A stretch of DNA of 42,578 nucleotides from Methanobacteriota archaeon (GCA_002723115.1 PBNL01000005.1:1-42578), one strand, 5' to 3'; positions 26,889-35,490 are shown, counted from the first letter of the stretch. The notes: a model not told the origin generated them from the letters alone. Numbers and translations are program-made.

Positions 26889-28160
26889 ATGAAATTGATT
26901 GAAGAACTGAAGTGGAGAGGCATGTTGCACGACATAATGCCTGGAATTGAGGAACAGATGGAAAAGGAAATGACTTCAGCGTATGTTGGATTTGATCCTA
27001 CAGCTGATTCACTTCACATCGGCAATCTCGTTCCAGTTATGCTTCTAGTTCATTGGCAACGTGCCGGTCACAGACCTGTAGCATTAGTTGGAGGAGCTAC
27101 GGGCATGGTGGGTGATCCTAGTGGAAAGACAGCTGAACGACAATTTCTTGATGTTGATGTCATTAATCACAATCTAGAATGCCAAAAGAAGCAACTAGAA
27201 AAGTTCCTTGACTTTAACGGAGACAATGGCGCCAAAGTAGTAAACAACATTGACTGGTTTAAAGGAATGACTTTCCTTGATTTCATTCGTGATGTCGGCA
27301 AGCACATTACTGTCAATTACATGATGAGTAAGGACAGTGTAAAAAACAGGCTTGAGGGTGGTATGAGTTTCACAGAGTTTACCTACCAGTTAGTTCAAGG
27401 ATATGATTTTTACCACTTGTGGAAGAATGAGAATTGTATGGTGCAAATGGGAGGTAGTGATCAGTGGGGAAACATCGTTACTGGAACTGAAATAATCAGA
27501 AAAAAAGATGGCGGTAAAGCTTTTGCACTCACTGCTCCACTTATCACAAAGGCTGACGGAAGTAAGTTTGGCAAGAGTGAGGGAGGTAATGTTTGGATTG
27601 ACAAGAATCGCACTTCAGCTTATAAATTCTACCAATATTGGATCAATACTGCGGACGAAGATGCAGGAAAGTTTATTAGAATTTTCACTCTTAAATCACG
27701 TGAAGAGATAGACGCTCTAGAGGCAGAACATTCAAAAAACCCTGCTGCTAGATTATTACAAAAAGCTCTAGCAGAGGATATAACAATCCGAGTACATTCA
27801 GAAGAGGATTTAAAGACAGCAATTGCAGCATCAAAAATCCTATTTGGCAAAAGCGCTAAAGAGGATCTAGCAAGCCTACCTGAATCAGAATTCCTTTCAG
27901 TATTTGAGGGTGTGCCTCAATGCGAAATTGATATGTCACAACTTGAAGGTGGATTAGGCGTAATAGATTTACTTAGTGGAGTTACAGGCTTTTTGAGTTC
28001 TAATGGTGAAGCAAAAAGAGCCTTAAAAGAAAACTCAATTAGAATTAATAAGGAAATTGTTGATGCAGGACGTGTCGTGTCTAAAGAAGATCTCCTTAAT
28101 GGAAAGCAGCTGTTAATTCAGAGGGGTAAGAAAAATTACTTCTTAGTTAACGCTAAGTAA
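26889..28160 (+). CDS. tyrS: Tyrosyl-tRNA synthetase
   Basis: Class I aminoacyl-tRNA synthetase charging tRNA-Tyr. The 423 residues show YVGFDPTADSLHIGNL (HIGH-type motif), GGATGMVGDPSGK, QMGGSDQWGNI, the KMSKS-type motif KFGKS, and a C-terminal S4-like RNA-binding domain (IRINKEIVDAGRVV). The start lies 13 bases after murF; a near-consensus box TATCTTTA ends 4 bases before the ATG. The 3' end overlaps the convergent LuxE-like gene by 18 bases. Confidence 0.97.
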   Translation: MKLIEELKWRGMLHDIMPGIEEQMEKEMTSAYVGFDPTADSLHIGNLVPVMLLVHWQRAGHRPVALVGGATGMVGDPSGKTAERQFLDVDVINHNLECQKKQLEKFLDFNGDNGAKVVNNIDWFKGMTFLDFIRDVGKHITVNYMMSKDSVKNRLEGGMSFTEFTYQLVQGYDFYHLWKNENCMVQMGGSDQWGNIVTGTEIIRKKDGGKAFALTAPLITKADGSKFGKSEGGNVWIDKNRTSAYKFYQYWINTADEDAGKFIRIFTLKSREEIDALEAEHSKNPAARLLQKALAEDITIRVHSEEDLKTAIAASKILFGKSAKEDLASLPESEFLSVFEGVPQCEIDMSQLEGGLGVIDLLSGVTGFLSSNGEAKRALKENSIRINKEIVDAGRVVSKEDLLNGKQLLIQRGKKNYFLVNAK

Positions 28161-29123
28161 ATTACATCCCCTGACCTCACTGTGGTCAAATCTACCAAGT
28201 ATCTCAAATCTATTTGACCCATCCTTAGGTTCCTTTCTGCCCAAATCCGATGTTGATATAAACGAACAACTATCAATGTTGGCCAAATCAATTATTTGAA
28301 CTCTTCCTGTTCTACCCCTTTCCAATTCTGTCATTGGATCCGCTGTGTCTTTAATAAGAACCCTCATCCATTTGGGTGGCTCAAAGTGTTTCCCGTCTAA
28401 TGAATATGCCTGTGACAACAATTCGGTCATACCGTATTCACTTAGGATTTGGGCTTCTGGAAAAACACTTTTAATTCTAGAATGCACCTCTGACCTTACT
28501 GGCTCTCTTCCATGCCCTTTCATACCCCCAGTTTCAATAATCGTTAGATTTTGAACACTTCCAGCAACAGATTCTAACCATTGCAAAATCGCATGAGTTA
28601 CACCTATGACTACAGGATTAGTTGACCTACACAATTCTTCCTCCATTCCTTGAAAATCGTTCATGTAAAAGCTCTCCTCAGAATCACTAATATTCATAAA
28701 ATTCTTCACCATTGCAACAAGTGAAGATTCATTACTATAACCAGGCAAAAGACCAAACCACCTAGAATCCTCCACCCTTCCGACAATTTCATTATAAATT
28801 CTAACTGAGACCTCATGATACCAATCAATAGATTTTATGTGATGTTCAGATCTATTTTGTGAGTTACTAGTTCCAGAGCTTTTGAAAATGGCTTCTGATG
28901 AGAATTCTCCCGTAACTACTTTGTTTGACTTGAAAGCCTCAACTGGTAGAAATGGAATTTGGGAGGTGTTTGATATTTTTTGGGGAGCTACATTAAGTAG
29001 GTCAAGATATCTTGAATAAACTAGGTTGTTTGCTGCTTGATATTGGAATACCTCTATTGCTAGTGATTCAAAGTCATGGCAATCTAAAATGCGCGATTTT
29101 AAATTTTCTAGTTGGGATTCCAT
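28143..29123 (-). CDS. LuxE-like acyl-activating (acyl-protein synthetase) family protein
   Basis: LuxE-family proteins activate fatty acids as acyl-adenylates and pass them to a Cys. The 326 residues carry adenylate-forming motifs in order: the P-loop-like SSGTSNSQ (about 82-89), SEYGMTE (228-234, the A5-type motif), STSDLGR (290-296) and EILGRFDHSEVRG near the C-terminus. No luciferase or acyl reductase gene is nearby, so bioluminescence is not implied; an acyl-ligase role in lipid or natural-product chemistry is possible. It is divergent from a small lipoprotein gene and overlaps the end of tyrS. Substrate is unknown. Confidence 0.75.
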   Translation of the reverse strand: MESQLENLKSRILDCHDFESLAIEVFQYQAANNLVYSRYLDLLNVAPQKISNTSQIPFLPVEAFKSNKVVTGEFSSEAIFKSSGTSNSQNRSEHHIKSIDWYHEVSVRIYNEIVGRVEDSRWFGLLPGYSNESSLVAMVKNFMNISDSEESFYMNDFQGMEEELCRSTNPVVIGVTHAILQWLESVAGSVQNLTIIETGGMKGHGREPVRSEVHSRIKSVFPEAQILSEYGMTELLSQAYSLDGKHFEPPKWMRVLIKDTADPMTELERGRTGRVQIIDLANIDSCSFISTSDLGRKEPKDGSNRFEILGRFDHSEVRGCNLLSVN

Positions 29124-29143
29124 GGGGCTAAGTTCGGAAGTGG

Positions 29144-29151
29144 TAGCTTTG
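29144..29151 (+). promoter_or_regulatory. -7 promoter box for the lipoprotein gene
   Basis: TAGCTTTG matches TAnnTTTG exactly and ends only 5 bases before the ATG at 29157, which would give an almost leaderless mRNA. No TTG at 20 bases is present, so this rests on the -7 box alone. Confidence 0.45.
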
Positions 29152-29156
29152 GAATT

Positions 29157-29651
29157 ATGATTTGGGGCAAAATAATTAGACCAGCTATTGTGGTTTTGGG
29201 ATTAACTGGCTGTTTGGAGGATGTCAGTTTTCCTGATGAACCTCAAATTGAGTTTATGTCATTTATAGTTGATGAAACTGATAACGCTGTTTTAAGTTTC
29301 AGCGTAACTGACGGTGATGGAGATCTGGGTTTGAACACAGATGACATTCAACCACCCTTTTGTCCTACATGTGAGCACTACTACAATCTTAAATGCGAAT
29401 ATGACGAGCTTAGAGATGGAGTTTGGACTCACATAGAATTAAATCCACAAGAGGGGCAAGTTCCATTTTATTACAGAGTGCCTAGGGCAAATCCTTCGGG
29501 ATCAAATCAAGCAATTGATGGTGTCATAGAAGTAGCAATGAATACATGGTATTTACAAAGCTCGTATGATACACTTAGATTTAGGATAACAATAGAGGAT
29601 AGATCGTTGAATCTATCCAATGAAGACACAACATCAGTTATTGTGAAATAA
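29157..29651 (+). CDS. Small lipoprotein, unknown function
   Basis: The ATG at 29157 gives MIWGKIIRPAIVVLGLTGC, a lipoprotein signal with lipobox LTGC, and a mature part of about 145 residues. An upstream TTG at 29112 would bury that signal and is unlikely. The mature protein has an Ig-like or fibronectin-like pattern: FIVDETDNAVLSFSVTDGDGDLGLN near the start, PPFCPTCEHYYNLKCEY with three Cys, and a final strand RFRITIEDRSLNLSN. DGDGDLGL resembles a calcium-binding loop common in Bacteroidetes lipoproteins. I cannot name a family. A bidirectional terminator follows directly. Confidence 0.75.
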   Translation: MIWGKIIRPAIVVLGLTGCLEDVSFPDEPQIEFMSFIVDETDNAVLSFSVTDGDGDLGLNTDDIQPPFCPTCEHYYNLKCEYDELRDGVWTHIELNPQEGQVPFYYRVPRANPSGSNQAIDGVIEVAMNTWYLQSSYDTLRFRITIEDRSLNLSNEDTTSVIVK

Positions 29652-29685
29652 AAAAGGCACCCCATTTGGAGTGCCTTTCTTTTTA
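29651..29685. terminator. Bidirectional intrinsic terminator
   Basis: Arms AAAGGCAC (29653-29660) and GTGCCTTT (29671-29678) pair perfectly, with CC/GG able to pair inside the loop. T-runs follow on both strands (TTTCTTTTT on plus; TTTTTT on minus). It serves both the lipoprotein gene and the large secreted-protein gene. Confidence 0.88.
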
Positions 29686-29698
29686 TTGATTAGAAGAG

Positions 29699-32600
29699 TT
29701 AGTCACATAATTCTCCGAATGCTGATAAGAACAGAAGAAGGTCACCAGTAGATACTGTACCGTCTCCATTAATGTCAGAAGGACAATCATTCTCTGCGAT
29801 ACTGAATGTACATGTACCATCGTCTATAGATGCACCTGAATCGTAGTTCTCAGCAGTTGTGTATGTACAACCGTAACAGTCGTATTCACATGCGTCAGAA
29901 TCTGCTAAGTATGCTGTTGGGTTGTAGTTACACGCTGTTGCGTCATTACATCCAAAAGCAGATGAGTTAGGGGCACCTGGGGTACCGCCGTCTACCCATG
30001 AAGCTTGCCAGTTAGACCCGAATTCGTTATCCATTCCTGGGATACCAGCAATGTACTCTGCAAGAATTTCTGGGATGTATTCAAGAGAAGCACATCCTCC
30101 ATTTGGATCAGAAATAAGTACAGATCCTAATATGCTAAACCCATCTCCTGGCCAATCACCTTCATCTGAGTAATCCACTCTATCAACTTCGTTGCCCCAA
30201 GCGTCTTGCAGTGCAACAGATTCTCCAGAGTTAGAGAAGTTACCTAATTCCATTGTGAATACTTGGTATCCATTGCCCTCGTAGTTTGGCGCACCAAGTC
30301 CGCCAGCTACAGTGATTACAACGAATTCTCCAGCAGCAAGTGTAGTACCCTCTGGGAACACAAGTCCTACTTGGTCTTCACCAGATGCTCCATTGATGAA
30401 CTGGAATCCACTAATATCTGTAGGAACATCACCTAGGTTAAGTAGCTCAGAGAACTCCCATTCGAAATCATCACCCTGGTTAGAACAAGGGTTGTAATGA
30501 ATCTCGTTAATGATGATTGAAGGCAATGTGTAGTAACAAGACGAGTTGTCTTCATTTGTTGTATTAGGGTTATAGTTCAATGCATTCTCGTCAGTACAAC
30601 CAGTAATTACACACGAACCATCGTCAACCGTAGCAGATGGATCGTAGTTGTCTGCTGTAGCATCAGTACATCCTTCAACGTTTGCACATGAACCATCGTC
30701 TTCAGATGCAAGAGCATCATAGTTAGGGAAGTCTGGGTTCATACAACCAAGTCTTACAACATCTGATGAATCTCTAGGGGCAAGTTTCCAAGCACCATAT
30801 GCATAGAAGTTTGGTCCAGTTACTCTGTAAGAAACTCCGTTTTCAACAAGAGGAATTAGTACTCCATCAACGTCTACACTATCGCCCACAGCATCGTATG
30901 CAAAATCATCAACTGCACCTGCGCCTGATCCGTGGTCTAGTAACCACTCACCATATCCAGCGTCTGCGTTTGAAACAGGAGCTAGCATTTGAAGTAGTAC
31001 GCTCTCCCACTGTTCATCGTTAATAGAACCAGTTGCTAGAAGCTCTGCTGCAGGTAGGTCGTTACCCGAAGAGTTTACCGTTGGAGTTGCTCCTAGGATT
31101 TGGCGTAAACCATATACTTCACTAACGTTACCAGCAACGTCTACTTGGTCACCAACAGCAACACTGTCACCAATACACCAAATTGCAGAATATGGTCCTG
31201 TTCCGTTTTGGATGACAAATGATGGATTGTTTGCTAAAGCAAATGAAGCTTCAAAAACAGCAGTTACAGTACCATGTGTTATTACTTGACCAGATACTGG
31301 CCCTGCGTGGATTTCTTGAACTGTTAGGTTAGGAATGAAGATACATGATCCATCATCCTCTGTTGCATTCTCATCGTAGTTGACTGCTCCTGGATCAGTA
31401 CATCCAGCAGTACTAGATGCACAACCACCTGTGAAAGTGTGAACTGCAATATCACCCCAGTAATTTGAATCATAAATAATCCACTCACCGTCGAATTCAT
31501 TAGTACCGGCTGATCCTGCCCACTCACCAGCATTACCTGCATTAACATCAGGCTTTCTTACTAGTGTTCCGTTTTGTGTAGCGTTAGTTACACCTGAAAC
31601 AGTAAATCCAGAGCCTGGATCTGGACCAATTTCTCCAACTACATCTACAAGCACTGTGTCCTGTCCAGCAAACTCAAATAATCCATATGTGTCATCACCA
31701 TTACTAAGGTAGTAATATGTCATGTCTGCAACGTCTAAGATGGTTTGGTCTGCACTAGGGTGAGCAACTACGTAAGTTCCGTTAGGCTCAATTGTAGCAT
31801 CAATTGGGAAAGAGAAAGTCCAATAATCGAACTGATCTGACACGTATAATGCATCAGGGTTGTCACAACCATTACTACAGTTTGCCATTGTGTATTGGCT
31901 TAAGAATACTGTTGAACTAGTTGGGTTGTAAATCTCTAAGTACTTGTTGTTACTCGATCCCTCTGCAATTTCAGAAATGAAAACTGTACACTCTGCACCT
32001 GAGAATTGACAGCTACCATCATCAATTGAAGCAGATGAGTTGTAGTTATCAGCTGTGTTATTCGTACAACCGTGAAGCATCACATCTGATGCATCGCGTG
32101 GTTGAATCTTATAGTTAGAGTAGCTGTAATCAAGAGCACCTACTAGATCAACTGTAACACCAAGTGAGATAAGTCCAGCTCCAATAGCGTCATAACCTTT
32201 ATCGTCAGCTCTAACTGATCCTGATCCATCAGATAATGACCATTCGCCATATCCTAGTGCATCATTATCTACTGTACCACTTGTGTGAACAAGGACACCC
32301 TCCCATGGTTCATCAATTACTGCTAAAGTTCCTAAAAGCTCAGCAGAAGGAAGATCGTTTCCTTGGCTTACAATTGATACAGCTGGAGATGAAAGTTGAG
32401 TTAGATCATAGTACTCACCTACAGTAGCAGTAATGTTTACTTCATCACCAACCTGAACACTGACATCAGCACCGTACATCCAAATTCCTGAGTAAGGTCC
32501 TGTTCCATCTTGAACAGATACAGAAGAACCGTACACACCTGTTACAATACCTGAAGTATTTACAACTTGATCAGTGTAAGCACCTGACTCTTGGCCTACT

Positions 32601-33718
32601 TGAATATCGTAAATAGAAGTGAATTGAGACTCCTGACAAGATCCATCATCCCAATCTGCATCTTCATTATAGTTAGGTGCTGCAGGGTCATTACAACCAC
32701 CTAAACCAACAGTAATGGTACCAACCATTCCATTAGCAGCGTGATTTCCAATTGAACAGTCGTAAGAATAAACTCCAGGCACATTGAATGTGTGAGAACC
32801 AATACACTCATACGCATTACTAAACACTGGAGGAATGTAGAATGATTCAGGGTTGCCAAATGATTCTCCTGTTAGTGCACTAACATCAAAATTGATGTCG
32901 TGGTTACCACCTATGTTTGTCCAAGTAACTTGAGCACCTACTTGAACCGTTAAATTAGCAGGCTCGAATCCATAGTTAAACGCATCTACTTCAATAGCAT
33001 CAACGTTACAAGCGTTATCAAATAGACAACTTCCGTCATCAGAAGTTGCTGATGCATCGTAGTTAGTTGCATTAGGGTTTGTACAACCCTCTACAGCAGC
33101 TCCACAGTTTCCAGTAAATGTGTGCGAGCCTAAATCATTCCAAGTGTTCTGATCGAAAACAATCCACTCTGAATCCTCTTCGTTAGTACCAGCAGAAGTT
33201 GTCCAATCTCCTCCATTTCCTTGACTTACATCTGACTTTCTTACAAGAGTATGGTCTTTTGTTGCATTTGCAACTCCAGCAACATCCCATCCAGATCCAG
33301 GATCACCATTCCAATCTCCTATAGCATCCACTTGAACGTAATCGTCTTCTGTTCCTTGGACAAGCATATAACCGTCATCACCATTACTTAGGTAGGTGTG
33401 CGTTTGGTCTGCAAATGCAAGAATCGCAGGATCGGCAGATCCGTGGGCGATAACATAGAATCCTCCAGCAGCAATTGTTGCTCCTTCAGAAAAAGTATTC
33501 CAATACTCATACTCACCTGGAGTAGATGGAGCATTACTTACGCTAGGAAAAGCATATCCTGAAAGATCAATCTCCATGTTTGTGGGATTGTAAATCTCTA
33601 GGTACTTGTTGTTTGACGTTCCTTCTGCGTATTCAGAAAAGAAAAGTGTACACTGTGCTTGACTAACATTAATTGCCGCGAAAAGGACAGTGAAAAGGGT
33701 TAGGGTGAATCGATACAT
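29699..33718 (-). CDS. Large secreted multidomain protein: lamin-tail, cupredoxin, OB-like, Cys repeats, dockerin-like end
   Basis: The 1339 residues begin with a signal peptide ending SQAQ. In order: lamin-tail domain 1 (about 22-205); a cupredoxin domain (about 243-338) with His273, Cys321, His326 and Met331; OB-like domain 1 (about 367-548); lamin-tail 2 (about 577-765); OB-like 2 (about 797-990); lamin-tail 3 (about 1066-1250, NEIHYNP); and a dockerin-like calcium loop DINGDGTVSTGDLLLFL (1315-1331). Nine GCxxxxAxNYxxxA...C repeats join the domains. Some of these domains are common in secreted nucleases and surface proteins, but no catalytic nuclease domain is seen. It is probably surface-exposed or extracellular and exported in part by type IX; no classical C-terminal sorting domain is visible. 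Confidence 0.88.
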   Translation of the reverse strand: MYRFTLTLFTVLFAAINVSQAQCTLFFSEYAEGTSNNKYLEIYNPTNMEIDLSGYAFPSVSNAPSTPGEYEYWNTFSEGATIAAGGFYVIAHGSADPAILAFADQTHTYLSNGDDGYMLVQGTEDDYVQVDAIGDWNGDPGSGWDVAGVANATKDHTLVRKSDVSQGNGGDWTTSAGTNEEDSEWIVFDQNTWNDLGSHTFTGNCGAAVEGCTNPNATNYDASATSDDGSCLFDNACNVDAIEVDAFNYGFEPANLTVQVGAQVTWTNIGGNHDINFDVSALTGESFGNPESFYIPPVFSNAYECIGSHTFNVPGVYSYDCSIGNHAANGMVGTITVGLGGCNDPAAPNYNEDADWDDGSCQESQFTSIYDIQVGQESGAYTDQVVNTSGIVTGVYGSSVSVQDGTGPYSGIWMYGADVSVQVGDEVNITATVGEYYDLTQLSSPAVSIVSQGNDLPSAELLGTLAVIDEPWEGVLVHTSGTVDNDALGYGEWSLSDGSGSVRADDKGYDAIGAGLISLGVTVDLVGALDYSYSNYKIQPRDASDVMLHGCTNNTADNYNSSASIDDGSCQFSGAECTVFISEIAEGSSNNKYLEIYNPTSSTVFLSQYTMANCSNGCDNPDALYVSDQFDYWTFSFPIDATIEPNGTYVVAHPSADQTILDVADMTYYYLSNGDDTYGLFEFAGQDTVLVDVVGEIGPDPGSGFTVSGVTNATQNGTLVRKPDVNAGNAGEWAGSAGTNEFDGEWIIYDSNYWGDIAVHTFTGGCASSTAGCTDPGAVNYDENATEDDGSCIFIPNLTVQEIHAGPVSGQVITHGTVTAVFEASFALANNPSFVIQNGTGPYSAIWCIGDSVAVGDQVDVAGNVSEVYGLRQILGATPTVNSSGNDLPAAELLATGSINDEQWESVLLQMLAPVSNADAGYGEWLLDHGSGAGAVDDFAYDAVGDSVDVDGVLIPLVENGVSYRVTGPNFYAYGAWKLAPRDSSDVVRLGCMNPDFPNYDALASEDDGSCANVEGCTDATADNYDPSATVDDGSCVITGCTDENALNYNPNTTNEDNSSCYYTLPSIIINEIHYNPCSNQGDDFEWEFSELLNLGDVPTDISGFQFINGASGEDQVGLVFPEGTTLAAGEFVVITVAGGLGAPNYEGNGYQVFTMELGNFSNSGESVALQDAWGNEVDRVDYSDEGDWPGDGFSILGSVLISDPNGGCASLEYIPEILAEYIAGIPGMDNEFGSNWQASWVDGGTPGAPNSSAFGCNDATACNYNPTAYLADSDACEYDCYGCTYTTAENYDSGASIDDGTCTFSIAENDCPSDINGDGTVSTGDLLLFLSAFGELCD
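30749..33655 (-). repeat. Internal duplication of the lamin-tail plus OB-like module
   Basis: Copy 1 (about 32075-33655, interrupted by the cupredoxin domain) and copy 2 (about 30749-31990) share SNNKYLEIYNPT, YYLSNGDD / TYLSNGDD, DPGSG, TLVRK, SAGTNE and HTFTG in the lamin-tail half, and QDGTGPYSGIW / QNGTGPYSAIW, GNDLPSAELL / GNDLPAAELL and YGEW in the OB-like half. The copies are clearly diverged, so this is an old protein-level duplication. Confidence 0.75.
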
Positions 33719-33740
33719 GGTTGTTTTAATTATACTCTCG

Positions 33741-33771
33741 TAAATCTACACTTCGAAGTCATTCAAAACAA
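33741..33771 (-). promoter_or_regulatory. Promoter for the large secreted-protein gene
   Basis: TAGATTTA (33748-33741) differs from TAnnTTTG only in the last base and has TTG (33771-33769) exactly 20 bases upstream. The start codon is 22 bases downstream. Confidence 0.55.
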
Positions 33772-33794
33772 GTGAAATATGCATTCAACTGGAA

Positions 33795-34382
33795 TTAATC
33801 CATTTTGAACGACAATCTATGTAAGTTCGTCGTTCCTAGAGATTTAACTGCTGCTTTGTGGTTTGGGGTTGGGTAGCCAGCATTTTTCTCCCAATCATAA
33901 CCAGGATATTTTTCAGCAGCCTTCTTCATGAACTCATCTCTATGAGTTTTGGCTAGTATGCTTGCAGCTGCAATAGAAGAATATTTTCCATCCCCTTTTA
34001 TCACACAAGTATGAGGTGGCATTGATTCAGATGTTACAAATCTATTTCCATCAATTAGAATATGATCAGGTTTGATAAACAGCTGATCTACAGATTCCCT
34101 CATAGCTAAAAATGAAGCCTGTAAAATATTGATCTCATCAATTTTGTCGTTGGAAACAAAAGAAACAGCCCATGCAAGAGCCTTCTCTTCAATTTGTAGT
34201 CTTAGAGCATCTCTCTTTTTCTCAGAAAGCTTTTTACTATCGTCAAGGTTGAGTTCATTAGATGTTTTCTCGTCGAGTATTACTGCAGCAGCAACTACGG
34301 GGCCAGCTAAACAACCCCTTCCTGCTTCATCACATCCAGCCTCCACTCTACCGAGTTCTAAAAAAGGAAGAAGCTTAGCCAT
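33795..34382 (-). CDS. rnhB: Ribonuclease HII
   Basis: Removes ribonucleotides and RNA from RNA-DNA hybrids. The 195 residues show the catalytic CDEAGRGCLAGPV (Asp18, Glu19), DDSKKLSEKKR, ILIDGN with the third acidic residue, and AAASILAKTHRD with the fourth. The start lies within the last 8 bases of the glycosyltransferase gene, so the two are probably co-transcribed. Confidence 0.96.
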   Translation of the reverse strand: MAKLLPFLELGRVEAGCDEAGRGCLAGPVVAAAVILDEKTSNELNLDDSKKLSEKKRDALRLQIEEKALAWAVSFVSNDKIDEINILQASFLAMRESVDQLFIKPDHILIDGNRFVTSESMPPHTCVIKGDGKYSSIAAASILAKTHRDEFMKKAAEKYPGYDWEKNAGYPTPNHKAAVKSLGTTNLHRLSFKMD

Positions 34383-35469
34383 TTAGAAGATTGTCAATTT
34401 CATTAGACAAAATCTCCGCACTCTTATCCCAAGAAAAATTACCAGAACGTTTTAATCCCAAATCTATAATTGTATTTCTAAACTCATCATCTCTTTCTAA
34501 TTTCAAAAGAGCCTCAGCTGCAGATTTAAAATCTTCCGGCGCCACAAGTGCTGCGGCTGCACCACCGCAAACTTCTGGAACTGAAGTGCAATTGCTCGCA
34601 ACAACGGGAACACCTGAAGCCATTGCTTCAACAATCGGAACACCAAATCCTTCAAAAAAAGGCAAGTAAATCATTGCCTCTGCTCCTGCTACTGCTTGAG
34701 CAAGATTATCATCGTTAAGTCTTCCGGCATAATGGACATTTTCTCCTATTGCTTTTTCATCTCTCCACATAGAAACACCAATAATTAATAGATCGAAAGA
34801 CCCACCTAACATTTTGTACTTCTCAAATGCCCTTACCATTCCATGAATGTTTTTTCTTGGGTGCAGTGACCCTACAAAAACAATGTATGGATTGCCCGAT
34901 GTGTGTCTGTCGCGTATTGTTTGCTTTTCGCGAATTGGAGTAAACATAAGGTCGGGGGCATTGGGTATAACTGTGATATCTGACACACCGTAATTAGCTT
35001 CTATATCCTTTTTGCTATAATCTGAAACTGTACAAAGCTTATTTGCTATTCTAGCATATTCAGGGAAACGAGTTCTAAAATGTCTTGCGTAACGCTTAGG
35101 CAACCACTCTGGATTATGTTCAAAATTTATGTCGTGTATCACATTGAGTTGTTGAACCGAAGTACGTCTACTTATATATCCATCTGTAGAAACAAAAACA
35201 TCTGCACCCCATCTCCTCAGCTTTCTAGCAACAGAGTAATCAAACCAAATATCAAACAACCATGGGCGTCTAGCTGGTGGTAGTAAACTAACCATCTCAA
35301 CATTATCACCAAAGTTAAATTCTTCAGATGGTGTCCTATCAAAGATCAAAAGGAAATCATCGTTGGGCCTCGACGCAACCAACCTTTTGAAGCACTGGTG
35401 AGTAAACCTACCCGTCCCTTCCAGCTTTCCAGAAATTAATAATCGTGCGTTTAAGGCAATACGAGACAT
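34375..35469 (-). CDS. Glycosyltransferase family 4 protein
   Basis: Transfers a sugar from a nucleotide donor, probably in surface polysaccharide assembly. The 364 residues have a GT-B layout: N-terminal ISGKLEGTGRFTHQCF, the linker segment VGSLHPRKNIHGMVRAF, and the C-terminal donor-site E-x7-E motif in FFEGFGVPIVEAM followed by ASGVPVVASNCTSVPEV. No membrane segment is present. The gene is divergent from the Wzz-like and O-antigen-ligase-like genes across a 54-base gap that holds a palindromic promoter. Sugar and acceptor are unknown. Confidence 0.9.
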   Translation of the reverse strand: MSRIALNARLLISGKLEGTGRFTHQCFKRLVASRPNDDFLLIFDRTPSEEFNFGDNVEMVSLLPPARRPWLFDIWFDYSVARKLRRWGADVFVSTDGYISRRTSVQQLNVIHDINFEHNPEWLPKRYARHFRTRFPEYARIANKLCTVSDYSKKDIEANYGVSDITVIPNAPDLMFTPIREKQTIRDRHTSGNPYIVFVGSLHPRKNIHGMVRAFEKYKMLGGSFDLLIIGVSMWRDEKAIGENVHYAGRLNDDNLAQAVAGAEAMIYLPFFEGFGVPIVEAMASGVPVVASNCTSVPEVCGGAAAALVAPEDFKSAAEALLKLERDDEFRNTIIDLGLKRSGNFSWDKSAEILSNEIDNLLNG

Positions 35470-35474
35470 GGGTT

Positions 35475-35490
35475 CAAAGTTATAACTTTG
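35475..35490. promoter_or_regulatory. 16-bp perfect palindrome of two back-to-back -7 promoter boxes
   Basis: CAAAGTTATAACTTTG is its own reverse complement. Each half is an exact TAnnTTTG box (TAACTTTG): plus strand 35483-35490, 33 bases before the Wzz-like gene; minus strand 35482-35475, 5 bases before the glycosyltransferase ATG. A TTA lies where TTG would be expected for the minus direction. The palindrome could also be bound by a dimeric regulator. Confidence 0.6.

Noticed and set aside
28143-29123. Bioluminescence (lux) operon
   Set aside because: Only a LuxE-like gene is present; luxA, luxB, luxC and luxD-like genes are absent from the window.
29112-29156. TTG start for the small lipoprotein
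   Set aside because: It would place a non-hydrophobic segment in front of the lipoprotein signal and lies across the promoter-like box.
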